Shown here: positions 6,058 to 11,559 of the stretch, one piece after another | How positions within the stretch are numbered: position 1 is the stretch's first letter | Layout of the letters: the number at the start of each line of letters is the position of its first letter | Source: JAFARE01 sp035566535 | GTDB lineage: Bacteria; Chloroflexota; Dormibacteria; Aeolococcales; Aeolococcaceae | NCBI GenBank assembly: GCA_035566535.1 | Contig: DATMRA010000167.1 | Coordinates: forward strand, 1 to 11,559 | Direction: 5' to 3' | DNA: 11,559 nt | Translations under genes and position numbers: made by a program | The notes under the pieces: model-generated | Databases searched by the model: none | What the model was told of the DNA's origin: nothing | Seen by the model: the letters and a program-made list of their open reading frames with translations, nothing else

Positions 6058-6936
6058 GTGAGCGCCCACCATGGGAACGCGGGCTCGGCCGGTCCGCGCG
6101 GCCTGCGGCCGTCCACCATCCCGGAGTCGCCGGTCGCGTTCGATTCGCGCTACGAGCTCGACTGGAGCCGGCCGGATTACAGCCGGCGGTTGTTGCGCGA
6201 ACACCTCGATCAGAGCCACGACGGCGCAAGCCGCCGGCAGCATGTCGTGGACGGTCAGGTGCGCCGGCTGCTGCAGCTTCTTCCCCGAGCGCCGGCGCGC
6301 GTGCTCGACGCGGCGTGCGGCCCTGGCCTCTACGCGCTCCGGCTGGCGCGCGCGGGCTACGACGTCACGGGCGTCGATATCAGCCCTGCGGCACTCCGCC
6401 ATGCGCGGGCCGCGAGTCGCGCGGAGCCGCGCAGGCTTCCGGTTCGATTTGTGCGCGCTGACCTGCGTTCCCTGGAGCTCCCAGGGCCGGCGTTCGATGC
6501 CGCGGTCCTGATCTATTACGTTCTTGAGGCGTTTCCACGTCGGTCACAGGCGGGCGTCCTCCGCAGGCTTGCCCGCGCGCTCGCGCCAGGTGCCCTGCTC
6601 GTCGTGGAGATGCGCCTGCGACCGGAGCAACCACCCGGGCGCGTTGACTGGTGGGAGGTGGTGCCGCGCTCGATACTCGGAGATCGGCGCCACCTGCTGC
6701 TCGGCGACACGACCTATGACCCGCAGCGGAACCTCTATGTGCTCCGCGAGATGGCCGTGTTCGACGACGGCCGTGTTGAGGCGCAGCAGACAAGTGCCTG
6801 GCTCTGCCCGTACGACGACATCCCCGCCCTTTTCCGTCGCGGCGGGTTCGACGTCGTCTCCATCTTCGAGGGGTGGTCGCGGGGCCGAGCGACCCAGCTG
6901 TCCGCGTCTGCGCTGGTCGTCGCACGTCGCGCGTAG
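6058..6936 (+). CDS. Class I SAM-dependent methyltransferase
   Basis: The 292-residue protein has a clear class I (Methyltransf_11/25-type) Rossmann core: motif I VLDAACGPGLYALRLARAGY (residues about 82-101), the acidic ribose-binding end of strand 2 in VTGVDIS (103-109), motif II-like FVRADLRSL, motif with DAAVLIYYVLEAF, and a post-core LARALAPGALLVVEM. The substrate is not evident. The C-terminal half has WWEVVPRS and ends with a strand of the usual fold (SASALVVARR). The N-terminal part (RYELDWSRPDYSRRLLREHLDQS) resembles helical lid regions of small-molecule methyltransferases. The start is placed at GTG 6058 because a -10-like TACCGT ends 7 nt upstream and the frame further up is antisense to the PlsY-like gene. 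It is divergent from the PlsY-like gene, and the EF-G-like gene follows 81 bp downstream behind its own promoter-like signals. Confidence 0.85.
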   Translation: MSAHHGNAGSAGPRGLRPSTIPESPVAFDSRYELDWSRPDYSRRLLREHLDQSHDGASRRQHVVDGQVRRLLQLLPRAPARVLDAACGPGLYALRLARAGYDVTGVDISPAALRHARAASRAEPRRLPVRFVRADLRSLELPGPAFDAAVLIYYVLEAFPRRSQAGVLRRLARALAPGALLVVEMRLRPEQPPGRVDWWEVVPRSILGDRRHLLLGDTTYDPQRNLYVLREMAVFDDGRVEAQQTSAWLCPYDDIPALFRRGGFDVVSIFEGWSRGRATQLSASALVVARRA

Positions 6937-6978
6937 CCCGAGGGATGCGGCCGGCCGGGAGGGGGCCGAGCAAGCCGC

Positions 6979-6984
6979 TACCAT
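6979..6984 (+). promoter_or_regulatory. Possible -10 element of the EF-G-like gene
   Basis: TACCAT would start an mRNA near 6991, leaving a leader of about 27 nt that includes AGGAG (7005-7009), 8 nt before the ATG at 7018. Unlike several other genes here, this one has a standard Shine-Dalgarno arrangement. No clear -35 is visible. Confidence 0.35.
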
Positions 6985-7017
6985 GGGCGCCCGTCGACTT
7001 GTCCAGGAGCCGCTGCA

Positions 7018-9096
7018 ATGCCGATGTCCCCTGATCGCATCCGATCGGTGGCCGTCGTGGGCCACAGCCACGACGGCAAGACGACTCTCTGCGAGGCGCT
7101 CCTGCACACAGCCGGAGCCACACAGCGGCTGGGTTCGACAGACCAGGGCACGTCGATCCTCGACCACGAGCCGGAAGAACAGCGACGATCAATCAGCATC
7201 GCGTCAGCCGTCGCCCACGGCGATTGGGATGGCACCCGGATCAACCTCATCGATGCGCCCGGTTTCCAGGACTTCGCGGGTGAGGTGGTGCAGGCTCTGG
7301 CCGGGGCTGACGCGGCAATGCTCGTGCTGTCGGCCACCGGAACGGTGCCGGTCGGCGCCGAGCTCGCGTGGGAGCTGGTGACGGCGGCGGGGCTTCCGTC
7401 GCTCGTTGTCGTCAACAAGATGGACAAAGAGAACGCGGCGTACGAGGCGACCGTGGACGCTGTGCGCTCGGTCTTCGGCCGCGCATGCATCGCCGTCGCC
7501 GTCCCGATCGGCGCCGCGGATGGTTTCCGCGGGTACGTGGACCTTGTCGACGATCGCGCATACGAGTTCGACAATCGAGGGCGTGCCGGCGAGACAGGTT
7601 TCCCCGAGGAGATGCGCGCCGAGGTCGAGCGAGCGCATTCAGCGTTGGTCGATGCCGCCGCTGAAACCGACGACGCACTTCTCGAGAAATACCTGGAGGG
7701 AACCGAGCTCACCGACGACGAGGTCCGCACCGCGTTGCATGCAGCCATCGCGAAGGGAACGCTCATACCGATCGTGTGCAGCGCGGCAGCGCAGGAGAAG
7801 GGAGCATCGCTCGTTCTGGACGCAATTGTCCGTTACCTTCCCTCTCCGCGCGAGCGAGTGCACCGAGGCACCGACGCAAAGGGAAACGACGTCGACATTG
7901 AGTGCGATCCCGCCGGGAAACTCTGCGCTCGTGTCTTCAAGACGACAGTCGACACGTTCGGCAAGGTGAGCTTCTTCAAAGTCCTGCGCGGAACCTTCAC
8001 CGGAGACAGCCATCCGTTCACCGTGCGGCTTGGCCAGGACGAGCGCTTTGCCCAGCTCGGTCAGCCGATGGGGAAGGCGATCGTCACCGTGTCGGAGGTT
8101 GGAGCCGGCGACATCGGGGTTGTCACCAAACTCACCCATACCGTCACCGGGGACGTGCTCTGCGCCAAGGACGCGCCCGTGACGCTACCTCCGATCGCCG
8201 CGCCGCCTGCCTCGTACGCGGCCGCGATTGTCGCCAAGAGCAAGGGCGACGAGGACAAGATCATGAGCGCGCTGGCGCGTCTGCATGACGAGGACATCGC
8301 ATTCTCAGTTGATCGCGATCCTGTGACCAACGAGGTTCTGGTCCATGGGCTCGGGGATGTGCATCTCGATGTCGCCCTCGAGCGTATGAAGCGCAAGTAC
8401 GGTGTTGAAGCGACGCTGAATCCGCCGCGCATTCCGTATCGCGAAACCATCACCGGAACGGCCCGCGTGGCCCACAAGTACAAGAAGCAGTCAGGCGGTG
8501 CGGGCTTGTACGGCGACGCGACCATCGAGATCGAGCCACTTCCGCGCGGCGGCGGGTATGAATGGCAGGACAAGATCTTCGGCGGGGCCATCCCGCAACA
8601 GTTCCGCCCGTCGGTGGAGAAGGGAGTGAGGCAGACCATCGAACAGGGCGCGGTGAGTGGCAACCCCATCGTCGACGTGAGGGTGCGGCTCGTCGACGGG
8701 TCGACGCACGCGGTTGATGGCAAGGACATCGCGTTTCAAATCGCCGGCGCCATGGCGATGCGCGAGGCCGTGCAGAAGGCAAATCCTGTTCTGCTCGAGC
8801 CGGTGATGGATGTGCACGTGGTGGTTCCCGAGCGCAACACGGGCGACATCATGGGGTTGCTCAACTCCAAGCGCGGACGCGTCGGCGGCATGAACCCGAT
8901 GGGTGACGGCAAGGCCGAGGTGAACGCGCAGGTTCCCCAGTCGGAGATGTACACATTCCCCATCGAGCTCCGGGCCATGACGCAGGGGCGGGGCCGCTAC
9001 TCCATGGCGGTGTCGCATTACGAAGAGGTGCCCGCGCACGTCGCGCAGAAGCTCATCGATGCTCACTCCAAGGAGCACGCTGCGGCCGCTGTCTGA
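7018..9096 (+). CDS. EF-G-like translational GTPase (EF-G-2 type)
   Basis: The 692-residue product has the full EF-G domain layout. G1 is GHSHDGKT (15-22, K21), the switch I end RRSIS is at 56-60, G3 is DAPGF (79-83) and G4 is NKMD (133-136). A domain II beta-barrel follows (about 285-390), then domain III with DEDKIMSALARLHDED and a domain IV with YKKQSGGAGLYGDATIEIEP. A C-terminal domain V follows (PVMDVHVVVPERNTGDIMGLLNSKRGRV). Two features set it apart from canonical EF-G. The DTPGH catalytic His is Phe (F83), and the RGITI switch Thr is Ser (S60). Such changes are typical of EF-G-like paralogues (FusA2/EF-G-2 group), whose exact role (auxiliary translocation, recycling or stress) is unsettled. 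The gene stands alone, with no rps or tuf genes nearby, which also argues for a paralogue rather than the main EF-G. It has a good Shine-Dalgarno AGGAG 8 nt before the ATG. Confidence 0.93.
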   Translation: MPMSPDRIRSVAVVGHSHDGKTTLCEALLHTAGATQRLGSTDQGTSILDHEPEEQRRSISIASAVAHGDWDGTRINLIDAPGFQDFAGEVVQALAGADAAMLVLSATGTVPVGAELAWELVTAAGLPSLVVVNKMDKENAAYEATVDAVRSVFGRACIAVAVPIGAADGFRGYVDLVDDRAYEFDNRGRAGETGFPEEMRAEVERAHSALVDAAAETDDALLEKYLEGTELTDDEVRTALHAAIAKGTLIPIVCSAAAQEKGASLVLDAIVRYLPSPRERVHRGTDAKGNDVDIECDPAGKLCARVFKTTVDTFGKVSFFKVLRGTFTGDSHPFTVRLGQDERFAQLGQPMGKAIVTVSEVGAGDIGVVTKLTHTVTGDVLCAKDAPVTLPPIAAPPASYAAAIVAKSKGDEDKIMSALARLHDEDIAFSVDRDPVTNEVLVHGLGDVHLDVALERMKRKYGVEATLNPPRIPYRETITGTARVAHKYKKQSGGAGLYGDATIEIEPLPRGGGYEWQDKIFGGAIPQQFRPSVEKGVRQTIEQGAVSGNPIVDVRVRLVDGSTHAVDGKDIAFQIAGAMAMREAVQKANPVLLEPVMDVHVVVPERNTGDIMGLLNSKRGRVGGMNPMGDGKAEVNAQVPQSEMYTFPIELRAMTQGRGRYSMAVSHYEEVPAHVAQKLIDAHSKEHAAAAV

Positions 9097-9117
9097 GCTC
9101 GCGCCGGTGAGGCTGTT

Positions 9118-9143
9118 CCACCGATCTATGCTGCCTACGGTGG
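9118..9143 (+). promoter_or_regulatory. Promoter with operator-like inverted repeat upstream of the hydrolase gene
   Basis: A -10-like TATGCT (9127-9132) lies between the inverted half-sites CCACCG (9118-9123) and CGGTGG (9138-9143), spaced by 14 bp. The right half-site would sit on the transcription start (about 9139). This is a possible operator or a short hairpin; with 6-bp arms it could be chance. Confidence 0.3.
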
Positions 9144-9171
9144 CGTCAGCTTCGATCAGGAGATGAACCAG

Positions 9172-9876
9172 ATGGGTGAGATGGTTGAGTTCCCCAGCAA
9201 CGGGCACACCTGCTCCGGTTATCTGGCAACGCCGCAGAGCGGCCGGGGCCCCGGCGTGGTCGTCGTGCAGGAGTACTGGGGCCTGGTTGGCCACGTCAAG
9301 AACGTGTGTGAGCGGCTCGCTCGCGAAGGCCTGGTCGCGCTGGCTCCGGACCTCTTCCACGGGAAAGAGGCAAAGGAGCCAGACGAGGCCGGCAAGCTGC
9401 TGATGGAGATGAACCTCGACGAGGCGGGCCGCGACATGGTCGGGGCCGCACGGTGGCTCGCCTCGAGCGAGCGGACCGCCGGGGATCGGGTGGGGATCGT
9501 CGGCTTCTGCATGGGTGGCGCCCTGGCTGTGTACGCAGCCACCCTCAGCGACCTGTTTGCGGCGGTCGTCCCGTTTTACCCCTACTTCGGCGTCACCGAG
9601 GCCGCCAGACCTGACGTCACGAAGATCCGGGGAGCGGTCCTCGGCCATTTCGCCGAGCATGACCATGCCTATACCCGAGAGCAGGTCGATGCGCTCGAAC
9701 AGCAACTCCAGGCGGCCGGTGTGGACGTCGAGTTCGTCTGGTATCCGGGGACAGATCACGCCTTTTTCAACGACGACCGGCCGGAGGTATACAACCCCGA
9801 GGCGTCCCAGCTCGCCTGGGACCGGACCCTCTCATTCTTCCGGAAACACCTGGCCACGACTCCGGCTCCGGTTTGA
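9172..9876 (+). CDS. Dienelactone hydrolase family protein
   Basis: This is an alpha/beta hydrolase of the dienelactone hydrolase family (carboxymethylenebutenolidase-like), cytoplasmic, with a Cys-Asp-His triad. The 234-residue protein shows GVVVVQEYWGLVGHVKNVCERLA (28-50; E34 matches the conserved substrate-site Glu), the nucleophile elbow GFCMGG (C113), the acid in AEHDHAYT (D164) and the catalytic His in GTDHAFFND (H196). Length is as expected. Members cleave dienelactone in chloroaromatic degradation, but most genomic homologues have unknown esterase substrates, and no catabolic genes are nearby. I place the start at ATG 9172: AGGAG (9158-9162) directly abuts the alternative ATG at 9163 but lies 9 nt from 9172. 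It follows the EF-G-like gene by 75 bp, which carries its own promoter-like site. Confidence 0.9.
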   Translation: MGEMVEFPSNGHTCSGYLATPQSGRGPGVVVVQEYWGLVGHVKNVCERLAREGLVALAPDLFHGKEAKEPDEAGKLLMEMNLDEAGRDMVGAARWLASSERTAGDRVGIVGFCMGGALAVYAATLSDLFAAVVPFYPYFGVTEAARPDVTKIRGAVLGHFAEHDHAYTREQVDALEQQLQAAGVDVEFVWYPGTDHAFFNDDRPEVYNPEASQLAWDRTLSFFRKHLATTPAPV

Positions 9877-9926
9877 TCCTGAGGGCGGCAAAATCTGAAT
9901 TCAGCCCAATTCGAGGCAAGGCCGCG

Positions 9927-9932
9927 TAGAAT
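9927..9932 (+). promoter_or_regulatory. Probable -10 element of the zinc-ribbon gene
   Basis: TAGAAT (5 of 6 to TATAAT) would start an mRNA near 9939, giving a leader of about 58 nt that ends in a strong Shine-Dalgarno (AAGGAG, 9986-9991; 5 nt before the ATG at 9997). The -10 lies in the loop of a short hairpin (GGCCG at 9920-9924 with CGGCC at 9934-9938). No clear -35 is visible. Otherwise the 120-bp gap after the hydrolase gene holds nothing I can name. Confidence 0.45.
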
Positions 9933-9996
9933 TCGGCCAACCTAGCTGGAGGGCGCCTGCCCACCGGATCTACCAACCCCCAACCAAGGAGAGGAC

Positions 9997-10143
9997 ATGG
10001 CCACCGGCTACTGCCTCAAGTGCAAGAAACAAGTCGACATCCAGAGCCCACAGGCGATCACGATGAAGAACGGCAAGCCTGCAACCACTGGAACGTGCCC
10101 CAACTGCGGCACGAAAATCTTCAAGATCGGTAAGGCGGCTTAG
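9997..10143 (+). CDS. Small zinc-ribbon protein (DUF5679-like), 48 aa
   Basis: The protein starts MATGYCLKCKK and ends with a second knuckle, GTCPNCGTKIFKIGKAA. The two CxxC pairs (C6/C9 and C34/C37) would bind one zinc in a ribbon fold. Between them lies QAITMKNGKPATT, a short strand-turn segment. The order YC-x-x-C, then MKNGKPA, then G-x-C-x-x-C-G-T-K-x-F is the pattern I know from DUF5679, a family of tiny proteins in GC-rich bacteria with unknown role. An AAGGAG Shine-Dalgarno 5 nt before the ATG and an upstream TAGAAT suggest a well-expressed single-gene unit. It converges on the RCK gene pair, with repeat copy 2 between them. A role in RNA or protein binding is only a guess from the fold. 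Confidence 0.85.
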   Translation: MATGYCLKCKKQVDIQSPQAITMKNGKPATTGTCPNCGTKIFKIGKAA

Positions 10144-10163
10144 CCCAGAGCCGCTGGGACCCC

Positions 10164-10284
10164 AGGCGGCGTTCAGGCCGTCTGAGACAAGGAAGTGGCG
10201 AGCACGGCGAGGGAGCGTACCCGTAGTACGTGACCGAGCCTGCGGAGCCGCTGACGCCGTATCAGGCGGAAATGAACGCCGCCT
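10164..10284. repeat. Dispersed structured repeat, copy 2 (inverted relative to copy 1)
   Basis: The core 10171-10270 is the reverse complement of 4566-4665 at 84 of 100 positions, ungapped. This copy has its own 12-bp perfect inverted arms, 10164-10175 and 10273-10284, which differ in sequence from the 26-bp arms of copy 1. Like copy 1 it sits between convergent genes: it starts 20 bp after the zinc-ribbon stop, and its right arm covers the last two bases of the downstream RCK gene stop codon (10283-10285). TCAGGC words occur at 10173-10178 and 10262-10267, near the two ends of the core. Confidence 0.75.
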
Positions 10285-10960
10285 AAGAGGCCAGGGACCT
10301 GCGGACGTCTTCAACGTCCAAACGCTTGGAGTAGACGATCAGTTCGTCCTGAGCCTGGACGATCTCTTCGGGGTCGGGTATCACCGGCTGACCGTTGCGG
10401 ACGACGCACACGATCAGGGCCCCCTCCGGCAGCTTGACGTCCGAAATCTTGCGGCCCGTCAGTCGCGAAAGGTCGGGCAGCGCCACATCGACAAGCGCCG
10501 CGCCTGACGCCTTCACGGCAACGCCTCGAACCATCTCTGAGCCCCCCAGCTCGGCTTCGATCAGTCCCATCAACAGCTCGGTGGCGGAGATCGGAGCGTC
10601 GATGCCGAGTGCGGTGAAGACGTGGACGTTGACCGGGTTGTTCACGCGCGCGATCGTCCGCGGCACGTTGAACTTCCGCTTGGCCAGCTGGCAGGCGATC
10701 AGGTTGTCCTCGTCGTCCCCGGTGCAGGCGACCACCACTCCGGCTCGCTCGATGCCCGTCGTGGCCAGGAAGGCCATCTCGTCGCCGTCGCCGATCATCA
10801 CGATAACCGAGCCAAGTTCATGCTCGATGCGCTCAGCTCGCTCAGGGTCCTTCTCCACGAGTGTGACCTCGTAGTCGCGCTCGATCAGATGCTTCGCGAG
10901 ATAGAAGCCGACCTTGCCGCCGCCGATGATCAGGACGTAGGGGCGCTCTGCGAGAGCCAC
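10283..10960 (-). CDS. trkA: TrkA-family potassium uptake regulator (RCK_N + RCK_C)
   Basis: This is a cytoplasmic regulatory subunit of a Trk/Ktr-type potassium transporter, gated by nucleotide binding. The 225-residue protein has a Rossmann RCK_N domain with GGGKVG (13-18; G13-x-G15-x-x-G18) and an acidic residue at the end of strand 2 (VTLVEKD, E36) typical of NAD(H) binding. ACTGDDEDNLIACQLAK follows. An RCK_C (TrkA_C) domain occupies about residues 140-225, ending in DELIVYSKRLDVEDVRRSLAS. The start is GTG (10960-10958), overlapping the upstream gene's TAG by one base (TAGTG), so the two RCK genes are coupled. Tandem RCK genes of this kind are common in Actinomycetota (ceoB/ceoC-type), so the pair may form a hetero-oligomeric ring. 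No membrane TrkH/TrkG-type subunit gene is in view. Confidence 0.92.
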   Translation of the reverse strand: MALAERPYVLIIGGGKVGFYLAKHLIERDYEVTLVEKDPERAERIEHELGSVIVMIGDGDEMAFLATTGIERAGVVVACTGDDEDNLIACQLAKRKFNVPRTIARVNNPVNVHVFTALGIDAPISATELLMGLIEAELGGSEMVRGVAVKASGAALVDVALPDLSRLTGRKISDVKLPEGALIVCVVRNGQPVIPDPEEIVQAQDELIVYSKRLDVEDVRRSLAS

Positions 10961-11418
10961 TATTCGGCCTTCGCCGAGGCAGCGGCGACCGGTGCGGGCT
11001 CGTTGTAGGCGCCATTCACGCCCGTAATGACGAAGTCGAGCATCAGGTCCGCGATGAGGCGCGTCGAGCAGACCGTCTCCATGCCCAGCTCGCGATACAC
11101 CTCCTCCCGGATCGGGTCGTAGATCCGGGTGATCACGCGGGGCACCTTGAAGATGACCTTGGCGACCTGGGCCGCCATGATGTTGCGGTTGTCGCCGTTG
11201 GTGACCGACGCGAAGCAGTCGGCCTGTTCAATGCCCGCGCGACGGAGGATGCTCTCGTCGATGCCCGTCCCCACGACCATGTTGCCGCGGAAGTCACTGC
11301 CAAGGCGATCGAAGGCAGACACCTTCTCGTCGATGATCGTGACCTCATGACCGTCGCTGGCAAGCGCACGGGCCATCGTGGAACCCACGCGACCACAGCC
11401 GACGATGATGACCTTCAC
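10960..11418 (-). CDS. TrkA-family RCK_N-only protein
   Basis: The 152-residue product starts MKVIIVGCGRVGSTMARALA, with the dinucleotide motif G7-x-G9-x-x-G12 and an acidic residue after strand 2 (VTIIDEK, D29), then GTGIDESILRRAGIEQADCFASVTNGDNRN and IYDPIREEVYRELGM, all typical of the RCK_N domain. After about residue 138 there is only a short Ala/Pro-rich tail (EPAPVAAASAKAE) and no RCK_C domain, which the coupled downstream gene has. The start is GTG (11418-11416), which fits the family N-terminus exactly. A minus-strand TAGAAT (11432-11427) ends 8 nt upstream, suggesting leaderless translation. The frame is open a further 45 codons upstream, but those overlap the divergent stress-protein gene and show no family similarity. 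Confidence 0.9.
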   Translation of the reverse strand: MKVIIVGCGRVGSTMARALASDGHEVTIIDEKVSAFDRLGSDFRGNMVVGTGIDESILRRAGIEQADCFASVTNGDNRNIMAAQVAKVIFKVPRVITRIYDPIREEVYRELGMETVCSTRLIADLMLDFVITGVNGAYNEPAPVAAASAKAE

Positions 11419-11426
11419 CGCCGGGC

Positions 11427-11442
11427 ATTCTAGAGCTAGGAT
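11427..11442. promoter_or_regulatory. Back-to-back divergent promoters of the RCK pair and the universal stress protein gene
   Basis: On the minus strand TAGAAT (11432-11427) ends 8 nt before the RCK GTG. On the plus strand TAGGAT (11437-11442) ends 9 nt before the ATG at 11452, with TTCACC (11414-11419) 17 bp upstream as a plausible -35. The two -10 elements are only 4 bp apart within a 33-bp gap. Each promoter would make a leaderless or near-leaderless mRNA. The plus-strand -35 overlaps the RCK start codon, so simultaneous use of both promoters seems unlikely. Confidence 0.5.
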
Positions 11443-11451
11443 TCCGCCGCC

Positions 11452-11559
11452 ATGCAGGGATTCGTACCCCGCCGGATCATCGTCCCCGTCAATGGGTCGC
11501 CCACTGACGAGGAGGCGGTGCGTCTCGGATGCCGGATGGCACGCCGCTCGCACGCGCGA
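11452..11559 (+). CDS. Universal stress protein (UspA family), 5' fragment
   Basis: Only 36 codons are in the window; the frame is open to the last base. The peptide reads MQGFVPRRIIVPVNGSPTD, then EEAVRLGCRMARRSHAR. This is the Usp N-terminus: first beta strand (RIIVPVNGS, with N where D is more common) followed by a helix starting at a D/E-E-A motif. Whether it is a single or tandem Usp domain, or the ATP-binding type, cannot be told because the G-x-x-G motif would lie outside the window. It is divergent from the RCK potassium-regulator genes and 33 bp away. The start is ATG 11452, supported by TAGGAT ending 9 nt upstream and no Shine-Dalgarno sequence. Confidence 0.78.
   Translation, partial: MQGFVPRRIIVPVNGSPTDEEAVRLGCRMARRSHAR

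Noticed and set aside
6013..6402. 130-residue N-terminal extension of the PlsY-like frame
   Set aside because: It is antisense to the methyltransferase core, and PlsY-family proteins begin with the membrane helix that starts at the 6012 ATG.
6937..7017. Intrinsic terminator between the methyltransferase and EF-G-like genes
   Set aside because: There is a CCGGCCGG-type palindrome but no stable long stem and no T-run.
8491..9759. 422-codon minus-strand open frame
   Set aside because: It is antisense to the EF-G-like and hydrolase genes and spans their intergenic gap; the peptide is His/Arg/Leu-rich without family features.
11419..11553. 45-residue N-terminal extension of the first RCK protein
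   Set aside because: RCK_N domains start directly with the first beta strand (KVIIVG); the extension overlaps the divergent Usp gene and its promoter.

Overview
The window is GC-rich and densely coded, with genes on both strands, short intergenic gaps and many 1-4 nt gene overlaps. The gene content suggests a free-living GC-rich bacterium from the Actinomycetota, Chloroflexota or Dormibacterota neighbourhood. It includes a split glycine decarboxylase (gcvPA/gcvPB), a diverged EF-G-like GTPase, a tiny DUF5679-type zinc ribbon, tandem TrkA-type RCK proteins, an AIM24 protein, and several promoters placed so that transcripts would be leaderless. This is inference from gene content and style; no rRNA or other phylogenetic marker is present, and no mobile-element genes were seen.

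Layout. Positions 1-363 (+) hold the 3' end of an AIM24-family gene. It converges on a minus-strand operon that reads from 4245 down to 371: gcvPA, gcvPB, pyrE and a small unknown gene. The first two joints are 4-nt overlaps (ATGA, then GTGA), so glycine decarboxylase and orotate phosphoribosyltransferase are probably translationally coupled. A short plus-strand gene of unknown function (4323-4550) is divergent from gcvPA. A highly structured repeat (about 4552-4749) separates it from a minus-strand pair, a PlsY-like membrane protein (start 6012) followed by a DedA-family protein (end 4727). Divergent from PlsY come three plus-strand genes: a SAM-dependent methyltransferase (6058-6936), an EF-G-like GTPase (7018-9096) and a dienelactone hydrolase (9172-9876). 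A 48-residue zinc ribbon (9997-10143) follows. A second repeat copy lies at 10164-10284. The right end holds two overlapping minus-strand RCK (TrkA-type) genes and, divergent from them, the start of a universal stress protein gene that runs off the window.

The most notable non-coding structure is a dispersed repeat pair. A block of 100 bp at 4566-4665 matches the reverse complement of 10171-10270 at 84 of 100 positions with no gaps. Both copies lie between the tails of convergent genes, and each carries its own inverted-repeat arms, 26 bp with 2 mismatches in the first and 12 bp perfect in the second. In the first copy an arm also encodes the last seven codons of dedA.

A second pattern is start-codon architecture. 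In five genes (4323+, 4245-, 6058+, 11418-, 11452+) a -10-like hexamer ends only 6-10 nt before the start codon with no usable Shine-Dalgarno sequence, as expected for leaderless mRNA. The EF-G-like, hydrolase and zinc-ribbon genes instead have clear Shine-Dalgarno sequences and longer leaders.
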